Part shown: positions 57,501-64,000 of the stretch, one piece after another
Position numbering within the stretch: position 1 is the first letter of the stretch
How the letters are laid out: each line of letters starts with the position of its first letter
Program-made: the position numbers and the translations under genes
The notes under the pieces: generated by a model
What the model was told of the DNA's origin: nothing
Seen by the model: the letters and a program-made list of their open reading frames with translations, nothing else
Databases searched by the model: none
Source of the DNA: a virus
Strand: one strand, 5' to 3'
Virus record (IMG/VR): IMGVR_UViG_3300025933_000001
Coordinates: 23,722 to 87,721 of that record
Length of the DNA: 64,000 bases

Positions 57501-60500
57501 AGTACCAGCAGATGTAACAGCACTGGTAGCTTGCTCTGTATTACCTGAGACAACCGCTGCAGTTGTTGCTTGAGTGAAGAACATCTTCTTCATGAATAGC
57601 TCAATCTCTCCAGCCAACTGCATAGCACGAAAACCTTGCTCAACTGCTTGCAATACTTGATAGCCTTTGGACTTCTCGTTAAAGAAGTTTTTAGCTGCGC
57701 CAGCCATGTTTGCATACGAAGATAGTTCAGCTTTCTCGCCATCCTTGATTGCTTTCATGTTCACAGCATCAATCTTTGCCTGATCTTTTCCAGCAAGGAT
57801 TAGCCCTGCTTTACGAGCATTTTCAATCTTCTCTTGTGTTGCTTGTTGCTTCACAAATGCAGAAGTAAGCTTACCAACAGCACCTACTGCAGTACCGAAT
57901 GAGGACTCTAAACTAGAAGCAAAATCGTCAGCACCTTTAGCAGCGTCATCCCACATAGTGTCGAATGACAAAGCTGTCTGTTGTACTTGACCTTTAATCT
58001 TCTCTGCTTGAGCAATTAGTTGCTCATTACCAGAAGATTTAGCAGTTGCCATCAACTTATCAGACATTTCTTGCAAAGCAGGAAGTGCATTAGCACGGAT
58101 ACTGTTAGCAAGGCCAGCAGCATTGAACTTAGATTCCCAATCTCCACCAGCTTTAGCAGCAAGATTGATTGTGTTGATGGAATTCTCCATCTCCCTGAAT
58201 TCTGCTTTAAACTTAAAAGAGCCTGTATTAAACAGAGCAACATCTTCCTTAGCTTTAGATTCAGCAGTGAATGCATCACGAGCAGCTTTAAGGGAGTTTA
58301 GTTTTTGAGTAAGTGTTTCAAACGCATTGCCACCATCTGTACCCATATTATTGAAAGCATTAGTCACCTTCTGCTCAGTTGTAGAAATGTCGCTGTCAAG
58401 ATTGCCTAAACTGACTTTCTCTAGCTGACCAAATTTTAGGGCATTAGCTTTAACAAACTCTCCACGAGCTTCCAACTCTTTGACAAGATGTTCTGTAGTA
58501 AACTTCTCGACCTCAGCGAAACGGATAGACTCTTGTTCTTTCATACGCAGTGCTTCGTCACTAGCACTTCTTTGAGCATCTTTTAGTTTATTACCTATCG
58601 ATGCTTTTACAGTTTCCTTGTTCTTAGGGGCAGCAACATCGATCATATTCTGGTAAGCTTGTGCCTCCTTCCGATACATGGCAATTGCAGCCTCACCATT
58701 TCGTTGAATTTGCTCAAGTCTACCAATCTGACCAGTTTTAAATAAAGCATCGTTCTTAGATTCAACATTCTTCAGTTCATGTTTTGCTTCATTCACCTGA
58801 TCTTGAATACGTTTCAACTCAGCTTCATACAAATCATTAGCTCTTGCAGCAGCACCTGGATTATTTCCAAGCTGTGAAAGAACTCCTGTGCCTGCTGCCA
58901 CCTTAGAATTGTCCCTAGCTTGTTTTTCAGAAAGATCGGCAAGCTCTTTAGCTTTCTTACGGACAGCTTCAGCTTTCTTCTCTGCTTCTCCGTAGGCTTT
59001 AGTAGAATCATTCTGAGCTTGTACTAAATCACGCTCTGCCTTCAACACAGCATTAACGTTACTGAGTAGTTGAATACTAGGAGCACCAATCTGATGAGCA
59101 CGATCTAATGAACGTAGCTCAGATGGAGAAAGCTCTGCTTTTAACTTATCAAGGTCTTTTTGCTTCTGTGATACATATTCTGCACCTTGAGCTTTAATCA
59201 TCTCTAATTGTCTTGCTCTCAGAGACTCAGTGTAAGCATCACTAGCATTCTTACCCTTCTTCATCAACTCGATCTGTTTATCGAGACGAGTTGCCTCTTC
59301 GTCCAAAGATTTTGTAAAATCATTGATATAGTTCAAAGAGGCTTGTGCTTCTGCAGACTTACCAATCTCAGATTTCTTAGTCATGAAGTATGTAACTGCT
59401 GCACCAACGGCTAATAGAGCTGCACCTAACAAACCTAAAGACGCTTGAAAGCTGATAGCAGAAATCTTAGCCACGTCAAAAGCGGTTTTAAGAGCTACTA
59501 ACCCTTCGCCAATCCCAACAATCAATCCAGCAACAAAAGATACCGTCTTAAATGTCAAAAACACTTGGACAAGAGTGGTAATAGTATCAATGTTCTTCGT
59601 AACCCATACAGCCATTTCCGCTAAAGCCATTGATATGCTCTGTACTCCAGAAATAAACTCAGGAGAGTTGAACGTTGCTTTCATATGCGTAGCAATCATT
59701 GACAGTTTGGGTGCAATGCCGTCAAATGATTGCATCAATGACGTCTTTAAGGTATTGCTAACACTCTTAAATTGGTTTTCAACAGTAAGTGCCATTGCCG
59801 CAGCACCTATTGCCGTCATACCTGCAGATTCTGCAATCTTGGATTGTAGGTCTTCAAATTCCGAAGCTGCTTCACCTGACTTTTGCCTGTACATGTCAAG
59901 CAATTCGACAAGTGTCTTTAGACCACGCTCATTCGCTAGTCTGTTAAGAGCTACTTTCTGTTCACTGGCAGTTAACTTACTCAAGCCGTCTGACAAGATC
60001 GGGAGGATTTCCGATAGCGACTTAAAGTTACCTTCTTTATCTTTCAAATCCTCGTTAACTGTAATACCAACATCTTTGAAGGTTTGAGTTACCTTTTTCC
60101 CTTCCGAAGCTAGCTCTTTATAAAAGTTCTTCAGTGATGTACCTGCAGCAGAGCCTTGAATACCTAAATTGGACAGAGCTGCGAAAGCAACACCAATATC
60201 TGTCAGTGTCACCCCATACAATTTACCTACTACAGAGCCTGATTTAAATGCTTCAGAAATGCTTTCAACAGATGACATAGAAGCTGCTGCTGTTGCTGCA
60301 ATAGTATCTGCAACATGGTCAAATCCGTTAGCTGTCATACCTAAAGATGTGGACACCTGCACCAAAGTGTACGCAGATTTCTCAATTGTTGTACCACCTA
60401 CAGTGGCCAAATTAAGTGCAGCATGAATACCTATTAAAGATTCTTCAGCACTCTTACCAGCTAAAATGAGCGTTTCAAAAGCTTTTGCAACTTCTTGAGG

Positions 60501-61172
60501 ACCGTAAATACCTTTACCAAGTTCAGTGATAGCCAGCCTCATCTGATTCACACTCTCGATAGATTCGTTACCTTTAACACGAATACTCTCCAAAGTGTGT
60601 TCAACATCTTTACCGACCGATACAATTTGTTTAAAACCTGTGCCTATAGCTAAACCTGCCGCCAATGGGATCATGCTTCCGTAAGTGACCCATAGAGCAC
60701 CTAAAGAGCCAGACAAGCCACGAGCTGCAGCATGTGCATCTTGCATTGCACCTGTATGAGACATAATAGCTTGTGCGCTCTTTCTGGCAGCATTAGCTGA
60801 TTGGTCATAAGCAGCATTCATCTTCAAAGCTTCAGCGTGAGCATCTGCATACGCCTTAGCACGAAGATTAAACATTTCAATATCTCTCTTCTGCTCAACA
60901 GAAAGCTGAGACAATGCCTTAGTAGTAGCATTCGTGCTATCATTTACACGGATACTAATGTTTGTCATTGTGCTCATGGCAGACGAGAAAGCTTGAGCAA
61001 CGACAAGGTTTTGTTGAAATACGTTGGAAAGCTTCTCAATAGAAGCAGTTAAAGAAGTGGCCCTTCTCTCTGCTTTTTCAGCAGTTTGAGAGAATCTGTT
61101 GAGGCCATCGTTAGCCTCTCTAATACCTGTAGAACGTACTTCTACGCCAAGCGTCGCTATATCTAAACTCAT
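54558..61172 (-). CDS. Tail tape measure protein
   Basis: 2,204 residues, the longest gene in the window. Long coiled-coil stretches and hydrophobic central segments (about 535-605 and 1290-1340) are typical. The C-terminus carries DUF4214-like repeats (AYQDSLHRNAEDAGLEHW and LYSSILGRVGEAAGVDFW). At roughly 0.15 nm per residue, a rule of thumb for siphoviruses, the tail would be near 330 nm. It follows the chaperone genes, as expected. Confidence 0.93.
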   Translation of the reverse strand: MSLDIATLGVEVRSTGIREANDGLNRFSQTAEKAERRATSLTASIEKLSNVFQQNLVVAQAFSSAMSTMTNISIRVNDSTNATTKALSQLSVEQKRDIEMFNLRAKAYADAHAEALKMNAAYDQSANAARKSAQAIMSHTGAMQDAHAAARGLSGSLGALWVTYGSMIPLAAGLAIGTGFKQIVSVGKDVEHTLESIRVKGNESIESVNQMRLAITELGKGIYGPQEVAKAFETLILAGKSAEESLIGIHAALNLATVGGTTIEKSAYTLVQVSTSLGMTANGFDHVADTIAATAAASMSSVESISEAFKSGSVVGKLYGVTLTDIGVAFAALSNLGIQGSAAGTSLKNFYKELASEGKKVTQTFKDVGITVNEDLKDKEGNFKSLSEILPILSDGLSKLTASEQKVALNRLANERGLKTLVELLDMYRQKSGEAASEFEDLQSKIAESAGMTAIGAAAMALTVENQFKSVSNTLKTSLMQSFDGIAPKLSMIATHMKATFNSPEFISGVQSISMALAEMAVWVTKNIDTITTLVQVFLTFKTVSFVAGLIVGIGEGLVALKTAFDVAKISAISFQASLGLLGAALLAVGAAVTYFMTKKSEIGKSAEAQASLNYINDFTKSLDEEATRLDKQIELMKKGKNASDAYTESLRARQLEMIKAQGAEYVSQKQKDLDKLKAELSPSELRSLDRAHQIGAPSIQLLSNVNAVLKAERDLVQAQNDSTKAYGEAEKKAEAVRKKAKELADLSEKQARDNSKVAAGTGVLSQLGNNPGAAARANDLYEAELKRIQDQVNEAKHELKNVESKNDALFKTGQIGRLEQIQRNGEAAIAMYRKEAQAYQNMIDVAAPKNKETVKASIGNKLKDAQRSASDEALRMKEQESIRFAEVEKFTTEHLVKELEARGEFVKANALKFGQLEKVSLGNLDSDISTTEQKVTNAFNNMGTDGGNAFETLTQKLNSLKAARDAFTAESKAKEDVALFNTGSFKFKAEFREMENSINTINLAAKAGGDWESKFNAAGLANSIRANALPALQEMSDKLMATAKSSGNEQLIAQAEKIKGQVQQTALSFDTMWDDAAKGADDFASSLESSFGTAVGAVGKLTSAFVKQQATQEKIENARKAGLILAGKDQAKIDAVNMKAIKDGEKAELSSYANMAGAAKNFFNEKSKGYQVLQAVEQGFRAMQLAGEIELFMKKMFFTQATTAAVVSGNTEQATSAVTSAGTEVGAKMAVAQANAVSGVSNQANGDPYSAFFRMAAMAAIMAGLGLMVGGRGGGGASVDIAKQRQATQGTGTVLGAEDKKSESITKSLELLKSNSDIALSYTSSMVNYLKSINDGIAGMSAAISRTSMLRGTDADQRALGVGSSKSFLGFSSSSKELVDSGIVFERELVSPLKDALEHWETAVWTPQTIGRILDTNNIFARGYSDVHSEKSSFFGLSKSSSNQQILTDLPPELRDQFVKTISNTYQSILTSASALGENSSVIKDAVRAVNLDQAGIFKVSLKGLSGEEVQKQLESVFGALGDKMAEAAMPSIAQFSKVGEGAFQTLIRVANGVDTAQYALEKLNITAVNYTGIANKQGDVETEIIRDSIVAHETYTRAANDADKQIMKMVSNLTGADFNNATVNVSNGIADIISTMDGSAQDLIDTYKQLVSIRDLMNSAGLNGGALSRSTIRGAGGLDSLKSGVETFFDKFYTDSEKAAAQTKILSREFDAMNLTMPKTRDEFKALVQRMDDGSDEGEKLVGKLLSLSSAFADVTESAESATKALAQSAETFLVSELDSSFEGLQRSVEAQKKTVTDSYEAQIKAVKDKAQADVALQKKALDAATESQKAISSIFDSLKNAMKSTQVESAALTAARRREAQGTLDSAMRFAGSGGDLTKFQGLDDALQVIAKPAEQMFSTFQEYAADQARTANLIGGLTTAAGGQKDAAQLTIDAINATIDSINTTSDTQVAALESTRDAELGRLDGIVSKAQEQIDAIKGVDSSVKSVEAALQNFNLAVGNVNGNAYASSTGAISKAYQDSLHRNAEDAGLEHWKDKVAAGASVASVVDAIQNSNEAKVQQLYSSILGRVGEAAGVDFWTRKLDAGESLDSIKSAFMNSDEYKNKLPSFDVGTDYVPHDMVAQIHEGERIIPAADNAELMRRLKNSETQQSHADVVAAIAELKQCIISGDVANVQQTKEIVKYLKKFDTDGMPETRDVDA

Positions 61173-61175
61173 GCC

Positions 61176-62095
61176 TTACCCTTCTGTTTTTCTCTTGAAC
61201 ATACTCAATACATTTCTTGTTTGTTTCTCAATTGCATCTCTGTCGATTTCATCTACACTTACTTGCTTGCTGTAAGGAGGTCTTCGTTTAGGATCAGATG
61301 CTTTGCTATACTCTGAAGTGTAAGCTTCAGATAATCTACGAACCACTTGCAATTCCCACGGGGTGATGCTATCCTCTAAACCACTGCATCGTGCCCATGC
61401 TTCTATTTCTTGCCAACTGAGAGGAACTAATCCCATGCCTGTAGGCATAGCCGAGCCAGCACCATAAAAAAGACCTATCAGGTATTCGGCCCCCGGAGGA
61501 ATCTCAGGAAACGGAATCTCTGATAGGTCTTCAGATGCTTCATTTAAATTGTCTTCTTCGTCGTCGGAATCTATGATAACAGTATTATCTTCTTCCTTCT
61601 TACCTTCTCGTTGCTCTCGACGACTTAGTTTGCTGCCATCAGGCGTAGCAGCGAAATATGCTATCTGCCTGACATACAAGACTAACGCATCGACTATGCC
61701 TTGATGAAATTTGCCAAGTCGCTAACGTAACTGTCTACTTGCTCTTTAATCCAACTAAATTTATCATCCGAATACATGCGACGGAATGCATCTGGATTAT
61801 CCAAAGCTTCGCCATTGTAAGTAAAGTTTTCACCTCGTTGTGAACATGCTACAAGAATTTCAACACCCTCTTCTCGTGCAAGCTCTGCAGTCATCTCTTT
61901 ACTCTTACGCTTCAGGCGACGATTCTGAGCAGCATTAGAAGCTGCACGATAAGCCTTAGAGCTTGTACTCCAGAGGACGATTTGGACAGGTTTTGTTTTT
62001 TCTTCATCTGCATACAGAAGCTCTCCTGTGGCAGGGTGAGTCAAGTGTAAAGTGTCAGAATCTTTTACAGCCAAAGTGTTAATGTCGAAACTCAT
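61176..62095 (-). CDS. Tail assembly chaperone frameshift product (G-GT type)
   Basis: The upstream frame (62095 to 61694) and the downstream frame (to 61176) overlap around the heptamer A-AAT-TTC at 61712-61706. A -1 slip there joins residue 130 of the short protein to 176 further residues, giving about 306 residues. The downstream frame has no good start of its own (only TTG 61679). This matches the conserved G/GT frameshift of siphovirus tail chaperones, which load onto the tape measure. Confidence 0.75.
61694..62095 (-). CDS. Tail assembly chaperone, short form
   Basis: 133 residues. The unshifted product, N-terminal domain only, ending DLANFIKA at a TAG. GAAAGG ribosome site. The short and long forms usually bind the tape measure in a fixed ratio. 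Confidence 0.75.
   Translation of the reverse strand: MSFDINTLAVKDSDTLHLTHPATGELLYADEEKTKPVQIVLWSTSSKAYRAASNAAQNRRLKRKSKEMTAELAREEGVEILVACSQRGENFTYNGEALDNPDAFRRMYSDDKFSWIKEQVDSYVSDLANFIKA
61706..61712 (-). promoter_or_regulatory. Slippery heptamer AAATTTC
   Basis: In the chaperone frame it reads A-AAT-TTC, a canonical X-XXY-YYZ slip site; both tRNAs can re-pair in the -1 frame (AAA, TTT). Located four codons before the stop of the short form. Confidence 0.75.
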
Positions 62096-62190
62096 AGTGG
62101 TAGAACCTTTCTGTTTAGTTTATAATTAAAAGAATGAATAAGCGTTTGTGCGCTTTTATGTGATATACTACTTGTGGAATTTAGGTAGGA

Positions 62191-62217
62191 AAGAAGGAGT
62201 TGTTAAAGCTCCTTCTT
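62191..62217 (-). terminator. Hairpin after the tail tube gene
   Basis: AAGAAGGAG (62191-62199) pairs with CTCCTTCTT (62209-62217). The tail following it leftward is only moderately T-rich, so it may lower, not stop, transcription into the chaperone genes. Confidence 0.55.
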
Positions 62218-62263
62218 ATCTTGCTATTATAGCAGCACTACTTACTTAAGTCAAATGTTGCTA

Positions 62264-62710
62264 TCAGACAACTATGATATCATTGTCTAGCTCAAGTTCT
62301 ACTTCATAGCCAGTGATGTTATCTACGCCACCAACGTTAGTTACGATGCCCATGCACTGCGCGGTAAAGTAGTTGATTTCCCCATTCTGCAGAACAATCT
62401 TCACAGAGATAGAGTTGTCAGAAGCTTCTGCAGTACGCAACGCAGTTTGACCAGCATCAGAAGTTCCCGACTTAGCCAGCTTAAGTTGCAGCGTACCATT
62501 GTCATACGAACCACGACGCTTCACAACACGACGATCTGCCAGCGGCATGTGCGTAACTTTGTTATACTTCTTACCGTAGGAGCCGATGTCAGTAACTTCG
62601 CCAACTGCAGTGAACGTGACTGCGGCAAAACCTGAAGCATCGTAGGTAGCAGGGGCAGCACCAATAGAGAACGTAGTACCAGCACTGGTAAAAGCATGAG
62701 AAACAGCCAT
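62264..62710 (-). CDS. Major tail tube protein
   Basis: 148 residues. An Ig-less tube-protein-like fold: FAAVTFTAVGEVTDIGSYGK and VKRRGSYDNGTLQL with a C-terminal beta segment. Its position (terminator, neck on the right, chaperones and tape measure on the left) matches the siphovirus tail order. Confidence 0.75.
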   Translation of the reverse strand: MAVSHAFTSAGTTFSIGAAPATYDASGFAAVTFTAVGEVTDIGSYGKKYNKVTHMPLADRRVVKRRGSYDNGTLQLKLAKSGTSDAGQTALRTAEASDNSISVKIVLQNGEINYFTAQCMGIVTNVGGVDNITGYEVELELDNDIIVV

Positions 62711-62728
62711 TGTAGTTTTCCTTTTTAA

Positions 62729-63076
62729 TTAGACGAGAATGTAGGCAACAGCGGTAGCTGCACCAGTAACAGTAACCGTACCGGCAAGATAAGCAGCGAT
62801 CTTATCCAGACGTACAGCTTTAGCAGCACCTGCCGCAACGGTGATAGCATAACCACCAGACACATCCACTGTGCCACCAAGACCTTCAGGAGAAATCGTA
62901 GTAGAGCCACTACCATCAATAGTGGCAGTAAGAGAGCCACCAGTTGGGTTTTCAATAACAAGAATCTGACCACCACCACTTACGTAAGTAATCGTGTCAG
63001 AAGCACCGAGAGTAGTACGTGTAAGAGTTACGGTTCCATTTGTTCCCGTAATCGTATTAGAAGCAATAACTGCCAT
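62729..63076 (-). CDS. Probable virion protein
   Basis: 115 residues, Thr/Gly/Ala/Val-rich beta structure (TNGTVTLTRTTLGASD), no Cys. Placed between tail terminator and tube genes, it may decorate the tail or head. No family is recognised. AGGAAAT ribosome site. Confidence 0.6.
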   Translation of the reverse strand: MAVIASNTITGTNGTVTLTRTTLGASDTITYVSGGGQILVIENPTGGSLTATIDGSGSTTISPEGLGGTVDVSGGYAITVAAGAAKAVRLDKIAAYLAGTVTVTGAATAVAYILV

Positions 63077-63154
63077 TTATATTTCCTTTAATAATTAATT
63101 ATTAACACAACAACATCTAGCAGATGGCTGTTTGCCACTCTAATAGAATCGTTT

Positions 63155-63550
63155 TCATCGTTCCTGCCTATACTTGAATGTAAGAGGAATCACCCAGTAA
63201 CCATCATCTCTGCTAAAACCTGTACCAACTTGAGGTGGTTGTTCAATAGAAACAGTTCCTGTCTTCGGTACTACGGGATACAAAGCTTTTACACTTGTGA
63301 TAAGATCGCTTGCAGCTTTTGTTCCTACCCCTTCCGGGATACAAATGTTGATTTGCATTAACCCTGTTTCCCTCTCTGTGTCAGCATTAACTGAAGGGTT
63401 GATAGTTACAGACGCTAGAAACTTAATCTCCAAGAAAGCCTTGCCATTTGGTTTTGTAAATGGTACATTCTGCACTGAGACAGGAATTGCAGGAGACTGA
63501 GAAGCACCAAATGTAATTAACTTGCTTTCTAATTCACTGCGTATTGTCAT
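63155..63550 (-). CDS. Tail terminator/completion protein (DUF4128-like)
   Basis: 131 residues. IPVSVQNVPFTKPNGKAFLE then a beta-rich body and YWVIPLTFKYRQER match the tail-completion family that caps the tube. ATGA overlap with the gene upstream. Confidence 0.7.
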   Translation of the reverse strand: MTIRSELESKLITFGASQSPAIPVSVQNVPFTKPNGKAFLEIKFLASVTINPSVNADTERETGLMQINICIPEGVGTKAASDLITSVKALYPVVPKTGTVSIEQPPQVGTGFSRDDGYWVIPLTFKYRQER

Positions 63551-63972
63551 TTGTATTTAGCTCCTGCTATAATTACACTGTTACGGATAAAGCCTTCAGG
63601 AACATTCTTAGAATGTCTGTCATACTCAATTCTATGGAGGTAGGGTACGCTCGAACAGAAAGATAGAAACCCATCTTTACCGTAGAATGTACCAAGATTA
63701 GCTACAAGACTTATGCGCCCTAAACTACCAGCACCTGTCACATCGGAATGAGGGCCAAGCTTACTATCACCGTTTTCATCTACTTTAGTGAAGACAGTGG
63801 TGTTGTACCCATTAGCAGCTACATGGAAATCGTTGATAAGATTTCCTCTTAATACAGGACAGTTGTAGATAACTGTGGAAGCTAGATCAGCAAACACTGT
63901 ATAGCATTTCTGATCTATTTCCTGTTTCACCCTCTCTATATTCCTTTTTAGGCTATCTGTAAAACTTCCCAT
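63547..63972 (-). CDS. Neck/minor tail protein (HK97 gp10-like)
   Basis: 141 residues. The N-terminal helix and the sequence CPVLRGNLINDFHV, then the late FIRNSV, fit head-tail joining proteins of the gp10 type. AAGAAAGGG upstream of the start. Confidence 0.6.
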   Translation of the reverse strand: MGSFTDSLKRNIERVKQEIDQKCYTVFADLASTVIYNCPVLRGNLINDFHVAANGYNTTVFTKVDENGDSKLGPHSDVTGAGSLGRISLVANLGTFYGKDGFLSFCSSVPYLHRIEYDRHSKNVPEGFIRNSVIIAGAKYK

Positions 63973-64000
63973 AAAGCCCTTTCTTATCTTGTAATTGTAG
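63973..64000 (-). other. Right edge, end of an upstream leftward gene
   Basis: The last 28 bases hold the ribosome site AAGAAAGGG of the neck gene and probably the final codons of the next structural gene. Too short to assign. Confidence 0.3.

Noticed and set aside
62725-62979. Leucine-rich 84-codon frame in the virion protein gene
   Set aside because: Composition typical of an out-of-frame reading of a Thr/Gly/Ala-rich gene; no ribosome site.

Overview
The window is a 64-kb stretch of an AT-rich, tightly packed genome of a tailed double-stranded DNA phage with siphovirus-type tail genes. Evidence for this is a 2,204-residue tape measure protein, a tail tube protein, a tail terminator, tail chaperones joined by a -1 frameshift, a LydA-type holin with a GH19 endolysin, a T7-like family A DNA polymerase and a T7 gp4-like primase-helicase. 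Consensus -35/-10 promoters, exact TTATCCACA DnaA boxes, a lipobox-type signal peptide and an Rmf/CrpP-like miniprotein point to a Gram-negative (probably proteobacterial) host. The host species cannot be read from the sequence. Both window ends cut through the genome, so head, packaging and other genes lie outside.

Layout: (1) 1-1441, small rightward genes. (2) 1618-5217, an accessory block with an HNH nuclease, a small serine recombinase, an 833-base non-coding segment full of tetraloop hairpins and paired DnaA boxes, and a putative DNA-binding protein. (3) 5401-14999, a leftward cluster of about 35 tiny genes, split into short cassettes, most with their own TTGACA-type promoter; four of these promoters share an almost identical spacer centred on AGATWATCT. 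A 967-base gene-free segment with dyad operators sits inside this cluster. (4) 15143-21339, divergent rightward genes, including a MESH1-like HD hydrolase and an exported 699-residue protein resembling rhamnogalacturonan lyases. (5) 21421-47031, replication and nucleotide metabolism: ThyX, primase-helicase, DNA polymerase, ssDNA-binding protein, 5'-3' exonuclease, metallophosphoesterase, MazG-like and DUF5664 nucleotide hydrolases, and NrdB/NrdA, interrupted by HNH/AP2 mobile nucleases. (6) 47294-63972, leftward late genes: lysis, a papain-like protease with a C-terminal membrane anchor, tail fibres, tape measure, frameshifted tail chaperones, tail tube, terminator and neck-type proteins.

The nucleotide genes (ThyX, NrdA/B, MazG-like, dGTP diphosphohydrolase-like) supply and balance dNTPs for the phage replisome (polymerase, primase-helicase, SSB, exonuclease). 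The leftward small-gene cluster looks like an early host-takeover region. No integrase with attachment sites, CI-like repressor, CRISPR array or tRNA was recognised. The serine recombinase and DnaA-box origin could reflect a plasmid-like replication or maintenance module.

The most unusual part is 3839-4671: at least twelve short stems closed by four-base loops, nested multibranch pairing and a 3' terminator, next to interleaved DnaA-box dyads. This is either a large structured RNA or a highly structured replication origin.
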